Below, in pieces: positions 19,301-27,114 of a stretch of 49,647 nucleotides of DNA (positions are counted from its first letter, which is position 1; each line of letters starts with the position of its first letter). This DNA is from Thermoplasmatales archaeon (GTDB lineage Archaea > Thermoplasmatota > Penumbrarchaeia > Penumbrarchaeales > Penumbrarchaeaceae): contig JAUVCN010000004.1 in assembly GCA_030595715.1 (NCBI GenBank), forward strand, positions 1 through 49,647, written 5' to 3'. A program made the translations under genes and the position numbers. Below the pieces are notes generated by a model. That model saw only the letters and a list, made by a program, of their open reading frames with translations, did no database searches and was not told the DNA's origin.

Positions 19301-19559
19301 ATATGTCATCTGCCAGATTAACGATGACCCCGGGAGATATTGTCAGTGTGGACCCTTCGGTGATCGTTAGATTTCCCTCAATGATCACCGGTGAATCAGA
19401 GGTGGACCACGTGACATCACCATTGATCTCCCCTTCTGACAAGGTAATTGCTTCTACCCTCTCACTTGAACCAATAAGGACCAAGGCTGACATCAAGAAC
19501 ATTAACAATACTGACAAAGGAGCCAGTCTTCTGGCTCCCGAAAGATACGATCCACTCAT
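16350..19559 (-). CDS. surface protein: beta-helix, Fn3-like and SbsA-Ig-like domains, TSP3/DxDxDG repeats, TM, cytoplasmic zinc ribbon and acidic tail
   Basis: EGNLTITEGSTLTISPGVIV...; Fn3-like domains; DSDSDGIPDVYEV, DEDGDGLTNVEEYNTGSDP, DPDGDGYTNLEEFRANTDP; TM ILLIVAAVIVLIVIIAVTLIIL; CPSCGATLEDGLDYCPECG. Confidence 0.88.
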   Translation of the reverse strand: MSGSYLSGARRLAPLSVLLMFLMSALVLIGSSERVEAITLSEGEINGDVTWSTSDSPVIIEGNLTITEGSTLTISPGVIVNLADDIWMEVKGNLTAIGTGPSPVQFTGSGSNGFDRINITAGGIGILDHCTITANEGVGAIGSGSTLRLYNSTVVSSTGVFAYSGSEVWAINCSLSAQYNVDVSGGTLHEGNWFNFKAVRDIDGTPYMGAELKISATKPGTSDWDVYDSKAGDPTTGVDGRLPPIAVEEYLHSGSRSNARVNFTLKMTAENNRWSEAINDPPLHMGADIDLLWEMDFTPPETPVNLTVTGKGAHHINIKWEFNGNASEVKFFIINYKKWWESESEWDTEEPGPSSRDWNISSEIPANAVEGLLEELEYDIKLSCIDGSNNPSDVVGPIRVKTLDQTSPEVPVDISIEGRGGDWAEVQWNRSSSADVIGYEFFLRNEMGPSVFHSFVNSTLGVGEKTQTYNLTGLTNETAYRLVMRSVDDSEIPNYSNLTDELIFGTLDITPPVAPTLEIVFDDPSQFVEGSGYYNGTQIALRGNVEGENRSFIDVFVDDELYVNPNPDLPRPATFEGHFFFFMELGQGVHDIKVRSVDPGNNEGAFSDVESIQIDLSEPTIGLELPEDKMIETDNDWIMILPANASDDVGVHSAVWTITGPDGTEEITGDTLEHMFDEGNYTVLLTVYDLSGNHDSVLFKIRSRVPDDTVPVATVLQPTTYIDLDHAPVFIIQFSELVIWSQLEASVVDDPFSDGTIDLIATIDEENRTVEYLLTKALSGGKNYTFTINYIEDLRGNLGPTLGFSFRTIDDDRVDSDSDGIPDVYEVQKTFLSPSDPTDASEDEDGDGLTNVEEYNTGSDPELKDSDGDEMTDGWEVDNGFHPLDRSDALQDPDGDGYTNLEEFRANTDPLDAKDKPTPADGGGDPTMILLIVAAVIVLIVIIAVTLIILKKRSQEEKEQDVIEEAQETTETTWSEQEEANKGECPSCGATLEDGLDYCPECGANIPLEDGLDSGSLDIQEDDVMDEGSEVVEGQIEHTDIPGPEEVDDDLSYPPEADEGIEMNEPPSL

Positions 19560-19659
19560 GCAAACACCTCATTTCCGACGAAGCCAAGCTTCGATGCTGG
19601 TGACCATTACGGACCATGTGACTATCTAAAACTTTTGCCAGGGAATATCAAAGGAACTC

Positions 19660-19860
19660 TCAGGTCCTGGTCCACACCCATCCTTTCTTTACTTTATCCA
19701 TTCGCCCTCGGACGAGTCCCTTGCCCTTCATTCTCATCAGATGCTTGACAGCTCCATCCGGGCAGGAATCTCCTTTCCTGGTGAACTCCTTTTCGATCTC
19801 TGATGTTGTGAGCTCACCCATTTCATCGAGCATCTCAAGTATCTTCTCTTCTTCGCTCAT
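19660..19860 (-). CDS. small winged-helix-like DNA-binding protein
   Basis: MSEEEKILEMLDEMGELTTSEIEKEFTRKGDSCPDGAVKHLMRMKGKGLVRGRMDKVKKGWVWTRT; helix-turn-helix plus wing-like end. ATGA overlap with the upstream transporter. Confidence 0.65.
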   Translation of the reverse strand: MSEEEKILEMLDEMGELTTSEIEKEFTRKGDSCPDGAVKHLMRMKGKGLVRGRMDKVKKGWVWTRT

Positions 19861-21449
19861 GTTTGCATCTCCTCTGGGACATCGATCCGAACCTCGTTGG
19901 AGATCATCGGGACCTCGTATGGAGAATCCTCTTTTTCTATGTCCTCATCGATCGTGGAATCGGGATCGAAATCCTCATCAACGAGTTTGTCCTCGACCTT
20001 CCTGCTCAAATAGATCAGGCCAACGATGGCAATGGTCCATTGGGCCATCATTATAAGGAATCCAATGATCCCTCCCTTCCACCATTCATCCACTGGTGCG
20101 GTGATCGTCTGGAAGATGAACCAGATGGACATCAGTATCAATTCAATGGGTATGACGAACTTGAAGATGATATCAAACGCTTTTCCTATTTTCATATCCG
20201 CATATGATGAATTGATGAAGTTCACCCTGAACCTGGTGATGCCGTATTTCCAGACGAGGAAGTAGATGAATGCACCCGAAACGACCAGTCCCATTCCCCA
20301 GACGAAATCCTGATTATCAAGGAAAACAGGTATATCTGCCCCAGGGGCCGGTAATAGGATCAAGGAAGATGGAAGACCAAGTAATACCATTCCTGCGGTC
20401 AGGACCAAAATGGCCTTCTTTCTGGTCCAACCAATATCAACGAAGTTCTTGACCGCGTTCTCATATGTTGCGATCATGGATGTAAGAGCGGCAAACGCCA
20501 TCGCGGAGAAGAATGCGATCGCCACATATCTTCCCCCTATCATCTGTCCGAATAGCTGGGGGAGATATATGAATGTCAGACCCGAGCCACCGGCTTCGAC
20601 CGCTGTCTCGGCTTCTGCCATTGTCCCGGACATCGCGAACACCGTTGCAAAGATCATGATACCTGCAACAAGGGCGATAGTGGTATCACCAAGCCCTGTC
20701 AATGCCGTGTTGAGGGTGGTATCATCCTTTCGCCTGGTATACGCCCCATATGTGATGGCCATTCCCATTCCTGCACTGCAGGACCAGGCCGATTGGGCCA
20801 ATGCTGCGATCCATGTCTTGCCGTTGAAGAGACTGTCCGCCTGAGGTGTGAAGATATAGGCCACCCCCCTCATTGCACCCGGCAAGGTCAATGCCCATAT
20901 CATGGAGAACAGTAAAAGAACAAAAAGGGTTGGGATCAATATCTTGTTGACCTTTTCCACACCTTTTTCAATGCCCCTGTATACGACAAATGCAGATATC
21001 GCTATCGCAAGGATCTGGAAGAAAACGATCGATCCAGGGGAATTGAGGAAGGATTCCCATGCTCCCTCGGCATTCGAGAATGATACCGTTCCCGACATGG
21101 ATCCCCATGCATACCTCAATGTCCATCCCATTACAACAGCATAGTAGAAGCCTATTGCCGTTGATATCCAGGCCATCCAGGCACCCATCCAGGCCTTGTT
21201 CTTTCCCAGGATCGATGCGAAGGAACCCATTGTCCCCTTTCTTGTCTTCTTTCCCAGGTTGAACTCGACAAGAAGAATGGGGATCGACCAGGTGAAGAGA
21301 AAAATGATGTAGGGGATCATGAATGAACCGCCGCCGTTGTCGGCGACCTCCTTCGGGAACCTCCAGATGTTCCCTGTGCCAATGGCTGCGCCCAATGCAG
21401 CCATGAGCAGTCCCCATTTACTGGTGAATAAACCCCCGCCCTTGGTCAT
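19857..21449 (-). CDS. neurotransmitter:sodium symporter (NSS/SNF) family transporter
   Basis: SKWGLLMAALGAAIGTGNIWRFPKEVADNGGGSFMIPYIIFLFTWSIPILLVEFNLGK; multiple TMs; SD GGAGGG upstream. Confidence 0.95.
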   Translation of the reverse strand: MTKGGGLFTSKWGLLMAALGAAIGTGNIWRFPKEVADNGGGSFMIPYIIFLFTWSIPILLVEFNLGKKTRKGTMGSFASILGKNKAWMGAWMAWISTAIGFYYAVVMGWTLRYAWGSMSGTVSFSNAEGAWESFLNSPGSIVFFQILAIAISAFVVYRGIEKGVEKVNKILIPTLFVLLLFSMIWALTLPGAMRGVAYIFTPQADSLFNGKTWIAALAQSAWSCSAGMGMAITYGAYTRRKDDTTLNTALTGLGDTTIALVAGIMIFATVFAMSGTMAEAETAVEAGGSGLTFIYLPQLFGQMIGGRYVAIAFFSAMAFAALTSMIATYENAVKNFVDIGWTRKKAILVLTAGMVLLGLPSSLILLPAPGADIPVFLDNQDFVWGMGLVVSGAFIYFLVWKYGITRFRVNFINSSYADMKIGKAFDIIFKFVIPIELILMSIWFIFQTITAPVDEWWKGGIIGFLIMMAQWTIAIVGLIYLSRKVEDKLVDEDFDPDSTIDEDIEKEDSPYEVPMISNEVRIDVPEEMQT

Positions 21450-21450
21450 A

Positions 21451-23157
21451 TCAACCCTCCATCTTCCTCTGGGATCTGATGGATTTTGTCAGTCCCAGGG
21501 TAAATCCTCCCCATGCAATACCCAATGTAAAAAGCATCACTATCATGGTATCGAAACCGAAATAGAGTGAAAAGATAGAATCCCTTTTCATTTCGAATGT
21601 GATCAGAGAATAGGGCGCATAGGCAGGTTCTGTGAACACGTTCCCGTTTCCATCTATCATCTCTATGTACAATTCCAGTTTCCCCTCGTCCATCTCAATG
21701 GGGACAATGCCTGTCAGGTTACCGTTATCGAGGATATCAAGAGGGGTTCTCTTCCATGGGCCATTTTCCCATCTGTAGACTATGCTGAACGAATCATCAT
21801 CCCATGGGATGGGATAACCCTCATCTGTGAATCCGAACTCCACCCTCATATTATTTCCAGCTCTCCATACCCTGGTGGAATTCTCATCCGTCCTCAGATA
21901 TGATTTGTACCTGTTATCGGCTGAATAGATGAGGTATTTGGCAGGTTCTATGTTCGTTCTCGTATGTTCAAGTATCTCCTCTGCAGGGATAGTATGTCTC
22001 TTACCGATCTCGAACGTATAACTGAATGTACCATATTGTGAATAGAACCAGTCATCGAATTCTCCCGTGACCGGGTATAGCTCATATCCCTGCATGGGTC
22101 TGTATCCGTTCATCTCGGCCATTCTCGTTCCGAGCTGTTCAAGGTCGGGGCCGTCGGGGGGAGCCTCGCTCTCGAAACCCCACGGCCAGAGGATCAGCTC
22201 GGAATATGAGTGATATGTTATGGAAACAGGGAATTCGACGGAATCCCCGAGTTCTCTGATCGCCTGTGTTTCCCGGGTGGAGAAACCACCTGCAGGGTCC
22301 TCATCGACCTCTCCATCTCCATCGTTGTCTATGCCATCCCATGGATCCTCGTCCACTCCTTCATCCGGACCAGGTAGTATGCCATTCCTGATATCCACCT
22401 GGATGATGGCATCCCCATCGTCATCCACATTATCCGGAGGTCCTCTGTAGGTCCCTCCGTTGGCGATCACGATATTGGATCCGCCAAGTTCATGCCACAT
22501 CCATCCATAGTTCCTGTTAATGTCGGTCCCATAGGATGATGGGACCAGGTCGGGTTCAATGAAGTTTCCGGGAGCCTTGTCGTAGATATAATTTGGTTCT
22601 CTGTTCTTCCGCCAGCCCCTGTCGGTCTCGTGGGCATACTGTGTTCCGTCAGCGTTCAACATGGGGACTATGTAGATCTCCCTGTTATCCATAAGGTATG
22701 TGGCGGCAGTTCCATTGTCACATCCATGGCCGTAGAATTCCAGAAGATAGGTAAGAACGTAAAGTGCCGTCTCGTAGGATATCCATTCATTGCCATGATG
22801 GGCTCCCACAAGCAATGCATTGGGTTCCGAGCCAGGGTTTCCATCGTCGATCGTCCTGACATTATCCGACAGTTTGGCACACCAGATCTCCCTGCCCTCA
22901 TAGGTCCTCCCGATGGAGAAGAGGTACATCAGATCAGGGAACCTCTGTTCAAGGTTCTTTAGGTAAGAGGTCATGGTGTTATAATCGAAATACTCCGTGA
23001 AGTTGGACTCGAATGAGGGAGGGGTGTAGCTGTCCTCCTCCTGGCTTATGGTGATCCCTGTCACATTGGGAGAGAAAAGTGACATCGATGAGACCATTAC
23101 CACTGAAACGATGATCATCGTCCAGGTCCCTGGACCAGGGCCCTTTTTGGAGCGCAT
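21451..23157 (-). CDS. secreted M14-family zinc carboxypeptidase with DxDxDG-rich insertion and C-terminal TM
   Basis: SIGRTYEGREIWCAKLSDN, GAHHGNEWIS, DINRNYGWMW, TYHSYSELILWPWGF, SYTFEIG; insert NVDDDGDAIIQVDIRNG...DGIDNDGDGEVDEDP. Confidence 0.92.
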   Translation of the reverse strand: MRSKKGPGPGTWTMIIVSVVMVSSMSLFSPNVTGITISQEEDSYTPPSFESNFTEYFDYNTMTSYLKNLEQRFPDLMYLFSIGRTYEGREIWCAKLSDNVRTIDDGNPGSEPNALLVGAHHGNEWISYETALYVLTYLLEFYGHGCDNGTAATYLMDNREIYIVPMLNADGTQYAHETDRGWRKNREPNYIYDKAPGNFIEPDLVPSSYGTDINRNYGWMWHELGGSNIVIANGGTYRGPPDNVDDDGDAIIQVDIRNGILPGPDEGVDEDPWDGIDNDGDGEVDEDPAGGFSTRETQAIRELGDSVEFPVSITYHSYSELILWPWGFESEAPPDGPDLEQLGTRMAEMNGYRPMQGYELYPVTGEFDDWFYSQYGTFSYTFEIGKRHTIPAEEILEHTRTNIEPAKYLIYSADNRYKSYLRTDENSTRVWRAGNNMRVEFGFTDEGYPIPWDDDSFSIVYRWENGPWKRTPLDILDNGNLTGIVPIEMDEGKLELYIEMIDGNGNVFTEPAYAPYSLITFEMKRDSIFSLYFGFDTMIVMLFTLGIAWGGFTLGLTKSIRSQRKMEG

Positions 23158-23215
23158 TACCACGTGTATGGGTATTGTTGATATATCGTTTTTGGCCTAT
23201 CACTGCATATCTATT

Positions 23216-23404
23216 TCAAAGGATCATTTTCACATTCGAGGGTTCCACCGCCCCGTCCTGATACGATCGAATGATGGTCCTTTTAATACTGCAATACCGC
23301 TCTTTGAGATCTGCAGTGGAAATGGTCCCCAAGGTTGTTATATCACGTCTTATATCCTCCTTTTGACCCGAGTTAGGGTGGGTCTTTTTAGGAGTTTCCA
23401 CCAT
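23216..23404 (-). CDS. possible small HTH-like protein divergent from the histidine kinase
   Basis: MVETPKKTHPNSGQKEDIRRDITTLGTISTADLKERYCSIKRTIIRSYQDGAVEPSNVKMIL. Its start codon overlaps the histidine kinase start on the opposite strand. Confidence 0.3.
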   Translation of the reverse strand: MVETPKKTHPNSGQKEDIRRDITTLGTISTADLKERYCSIKRTIIRSYQDGAVEPSNVKMIL

Positions 23405-25139
23405 GAGAGATTGGCTGGAAAAGAATACCCGGGGCAGCCTTAGTGCTGAGGGGATATTCAGGGTGGAAGGGTCCGCATCGGTTCCTTCCAGTTCCACAAA
23501 AAGGGGACATGAGGATATGCATCTGCCTTCGATTGGCATAGATAGAGGTATCTTTATTCCGACCTCTCCAAAGAAGATAGATCCCCTTTTCATACCCGAA
23601 CTTCTGGAATGTAAAGATGTAAACATATTCTGTGATGTGATGGTCAAGCATCTGGGAGATATGATGGACTTTGACATCGGAACACTGAAATGGCGTCCTC
23701 TTGACCTTAACAACGAAGAGGGTTCCTTGGAATATCCGGAAGAGGATCTTCCGGAACAGCTGGAATTCACAAAAAGAACGAACCTGGTTATCGGAAAAGC
23801 CTCGATCTATCCCGATGAGGAGATGGTATCGGACGATTCTCCCTCGTTCATCGATGATTATTCCGGATCCTTCAGAGCGAAATCTGCCTTTGGTGACCCG
23901 ATAATGATCAATCTCAGGTCCGCAATATTCGTCCCACTTAGATATCAGGGGGAACTGATCGGGAGATTATCTCTCTATTCGTCGAGCATGAAGAGATCAT
24001 CCGATGACCTCAAGGACCTGCTTTCTCCATTATGGCCGACCATTGGTTGCGCTCTTGGGAGAATTCTCGAGCATCATTCCATGAATATCGAAAATGATCG
24101 AACCAGGGATCTACTGGATAGCACAGATGATATTCTCATTATCTGGAGGAACCGGGGTGATGTCTGGGAAGTGGACTGCAATCGAAAGGCCGAAGAACTG
24201 ATCGATATGCGAGAGGTATCGCCAGATCTAATGGACGGTCCATTCTTTGTCCCCCGTGGAAAGGAGAGGGAGAGGGCATCGATCGCCTGGGATTCCACAT
24301 ACCGGTCCGGCGAGTCCCATCAGCTGGACCTGGAACTTATCGATAGGTCGGGTGAGCCCAGGTCCTTCCTCTGCAAGTTCAAGCCGTTGATCAATGAGGG
24401 TACGGTCGAAGGGATAAGGATGACCGGTGTGGAAATGGAGACACTTGAAAGTGGGATGAGAGGTCTCGAATCAGCCAATAGAACGTACAGACTGCTCCTC
24501 TCTGTATTATCTCATGACCTGTTGAATCCACTTTCCGCAATTAGCGGATACAACGAGCTTCAGGAATATGCGGATGAGAAGAAGAAGATGGTATACATCA
24601 ACAAGATCTCGAGCCTTACTAGGAGGATGTCCGAGACCATATCCATGGTTAAGACATTCTCACAACTCCAAGAGGGCAAACTATCATCGGATCTGGAGAG
24701 TATCGATCTCAGCAAGATGGTGTCTACCTGTATAGAGATGCTTTATCCAAAGACCGAAGACCACAATATCATATTCGAATCCGCTGACACTTCCTTCAAG
24801 ATCAAGGGACACGGATTCCTGCAGCAGGTGATCTTGAACCTTCTGGACAATTCTATGAAATACTGTGAAAAAGGGGCGGAGATCCATATCGGGCTGGGAT
24901 CCACTGTAAGTGGGATCACCCTCTCGGTCCAGGATAACGGGCATGGAGTTCCTGATAGATACAAAAGATCTATATTCGAGAGGTTCACGAGAGGGGAAAG
25001 ATCCACAGGGATCATGGGATCGGGGCTGGGCCTTGCCATCTCGAAGGGGATCGTTGACCTGCACAACGGAGATATCTGGGTGGAGGATAACCCGGATGGA
25101 GGCTCCATTTTCAGGGTATTCCTTCCATGGGAACCTTGA
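23403..25139 (+). CDS. sensor histidine kinase with upstream GAF/PAS-like regions
   Basis: HisKA LLSVLSHDLLNPLSAISGY; N-box LQQVILNLLDNSMKY; DNGHGVPDRYKRSIFERFTRG; GSGLGLAISKGIVDLHNGDIWVEDNPDGGSIFRVFLP. SD AGGAG upstream. Confidence 0.93.
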   Translation: MRDWLEKNTRGSLSAEGIFRVEGSASVPSSSTKRGHEDMHLPSIGIDRGIFIPTSPKKIDPLFIPELLECKDVNIFCDVMVKHLGDMMDFDIGTLKWRPLDLNNEEGSLEYPEEDLPEQLEFTKRTNLVIGKASIYPDEEMVSDDSPSFIDDYSGSFRAKSAFGDPIMINLRSAIFVPLRYQGELIGRLSLYSSSMKRSSDDLKDLLSPLWPTIGCALGRILEHHSMNIENDRTRDLLDSTDDILIIWRNRGDVWEVDCNRKAEELIDMREVSPDLMDGPFFVPRGKERERASIAWDSTYRSGESHQLDLELIDRSGEPRSFLCKFKPLINEGTVEGIRMTGVEMETLESGMRGLESANRTYRLLLSVLSHDLLNPLSAISGYNELQEYADEKKKMVYINKISSLTRRMSETISMVKTFSQLQEGKLSSDLESIDLSKMVSTCIEMLYPKTEDHNIIFESADTSFKIKGHGFLQQVILNLLDNSMKYCEKGAEIHIGLGSTVSGITLSVQDNGHGVPDRYKRSIFERFTRGERSTGIMGSGLGLAISKGIVDLHNGDIWVEDNPDGGSIFRVFLPWEP

Positions 25140-25141
25140 TC

Positions 25142-25933
25142 CTACGGGCAGGTCTCCCGGATCTTGTTGAAAGATGGTCCCGTGAAATGAACATGCCAAT
25201 GTTCCAATGAGCTGCTGCCCAGTTCACATGATCCATTGATGTCCAGATGGACATCTTCGTGGCCTTCCGGCGTCCGGGCGAATGTTGTCTCCACGATGCC
25301 AAGGTCCGCGCCCTTGAAGAACGGTTCAAGGGATCGAGCTTCACCAGTATCCCCGGAATAGACCACTCTATCATTTCCAAATGAGATAGAATATGCCATG
25401 GCCGGTACTTTATTTCCCACCGCTCCCGGTCGCGAGTTCCTGTGCATCACCGGAACGCTCTTGAACAACCACCCATCGATGCTCATCTCTGTCTCATCTT
25501 CGACAGGGATCAGTTCTATGTCGAATGGGCATTTCTCCCAGAGCGTGGACAGGAAGTGATCCACCAATCCTTCTATGGGGGATGAACCCTTCGGGTAGAT
25601 TATCCTGATCGGTCTGGACCTCTGCATCAGATGGAGAAAGTTCAACAGGTTCAAGAGCCCGGAATAATGGTCGTAATGCGGATGGGATATCACTATGGCC
25701 TGGAGGGATTCTACCTGTTTTTTTGTATCGATCTCTTCATTTGGCAGGTTCCTTTGAAGTTCGATCAAGTCCCTGGTGCACCCATCACCCGCTTCCATTA
25801 TTATCCGGCCGATGGGCATATCTAAGAACATGGATGTTGAGATCCCTGCGACCGAATAGAAAGTGGAGACCCTGATCGAACTTCCATTCCAGGTCCTCAG
25901 TTCCGGGCCCGGTGGAAGGAGTTCTGAAGGCAT
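25142..25933 (-). CDS. MBL-fold metallohydrolase (RNase Z-like)
   Basis: VISHPHYDHYSGLLNLL, RVVYSGDTGEARSL, GIVETTF. Confidence 0.85.
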   Translation of the reverse strand: MPSELLPPGPELRTWNGSSIRVSTFYSVAGISTSMFLDMPIGRIIMEAGDGCTRDLIELQRNLPNEEIDTKKQVESLQAIVISHPHYDHYSGLLNLLNFLHLMQRSRPIRIIYPKGSSPIEGLVDHFLSTLWEKCPFDIELIPVEDETEMSIDGWLFKSVPVMHRNSRPGAVGNKVPAMAYSISFGNDRVVYSGDTGEARSLEPFFKGADLGIVETTFARTPEGHEDVHLDINGSCELGSSSLEHWHVHFTGPSFNKIRETCP

Positions 25934-25971
25934 GTGTTCCGGAAGGAAAGGGTGAATGATATGATTTTGGA

Positions 25972-27081
25972 TTATCTGAACATGGGATATGGCCTTCCTT
26001 CCTTCTTTCTTCTTGCAATGTTCTTCCTGGTCCTCTTGCGTTTTCTCCGGGGCATGATCAGATCAATGATGAATTGGGCGACCTTCCGATTGATCGAGGA
26101 CCTTTTCAAAGCATTTGCCTTGATGGCGGAATCGACCAATCCTTCCCCTTTTTCGGTCCTGATATAGGGCATTCCGAAGGTAATGTCCGACAGGTCATTG
26201 GAATAATCCGGACACATCATACATCTCGGCCAGACATCGACCTTGTTGATCTGAGCGAGGTATCTGTTGAGAGACATCTCCTTTTCAACGACATTCCCAT
26301 CTTTCTTTGTGACCTTGAAATGGATCCTGGTGCCGGAGACCTTCCATGCCCTGAGATCCAGTATGTCCTCCTGTTCAACGTCCGTGAGTTTCTCAATTAT
26401 CCTCTTCCAATTCTCTTCACTCAGGTTGGATGCTCCGCAATTGAGGCCTATCACATATTCGATCTTCCCTGTAAGGTGGACCGTTCCCGGATGCAATTCC
26501 ATGTTCCTGAACGCATGGACCTGACATGGAAGTGCCACGATGGCCGCCTTCCGGATCGAATCATCCTTGTACAAATCCTTCAATTCGGATAGGACAGGTG
26601 AGAATAGATATTTCGAGGAGGCATATCCAAGGACCTCCTTTCTGGTCCGTGCGATCCCGGCTGAACCGATCGAAAGGTTCCCTGGGCCGGCCCAATCTGT
26701 CAACAGTGCAGCATCGATGGACCCTGCTTCCAATGCATGGATCAGGATAGCCGAGACCCTGCCTCCGAAGTAACCCTTCTTGAAGATATCGATATCATAG
26801 GCTGAAAGGTCCAACTTCTTACGGTATATTCCCAGAGGGGAACCCAGTGGTTTCTTTCTGGTAGATCCGAACAATCTCCCCTCGTGGGAAGATAGGTCAA
26901 CACCGCCCCCGGGACAGATCGTGACACAATTTCCACAGCCGATACATTCGCCCGTCAGGACCATGCCGATGTTCGTGAACGATATCGCGTCCACCGGGCA
27001 GGAAGCTGCACAACCTCCACATCTGGTACAGAGTCCTGTGTCGATGATGTTCTTTTTCAGATCGATGAAGCTGTTTGCCAT
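25972..27081 (-). CDS. coenzyme F420 hydrogenase/dehydrogenase beta subunit (FrhB)-like Fe-S protein
   Basis: Two 4Fe-4S motifs (CTRCGGCAASCP, CIGCGNCVTICP), ALPCQVHAFR, GLNCGASN, CMMCPDYSNDLSDITFG. Confidence 0.88.
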   Translation of the reverse strand: MANSFIDLKKNIIDTGLCTRCGGCAASCPVDAISFTNIGMVLTGECIGCGNCVTICPGGGVDLSSHEGRLFGSTRKKPLGSPLGIYRKKLDLSAYDIDIFKKGYFGGRVSAILIHALEAGSIDAALLTDWAGPGNLSIGSAGIARTRKEVLGYASSKYLFSPVLSELKDLYKDDSIRKAAIVALPCQVHAFRNMELHPGTVHLTGKIEYVIGLNCGASNLSEENWKRIIEKLTDVEQEDILDLRAWKVSGTRIHFKVTKKDGNVVEKEMSLNRYLAQINKVDVWPRCMMCPDYSNDLSDITFGMPYIRTEKGEGLVDSAIKANALKRSSINRKVAQFIIDLIMPRRKRKRTRKNIARRKKEGRPYPMFR

Positions 27082-27114
27082 TCTTCCACCCTGTTGAAAG
27101 ACCGTTCTCCCGTG

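Noticed and set aside
26074-26592. 172-aa and neighbouring plus-strand ORFs opposite the FrhB-like gene
   Set aside because: Antisense to a CDS with two clear 4Fe-4S motifs; no credible domain.
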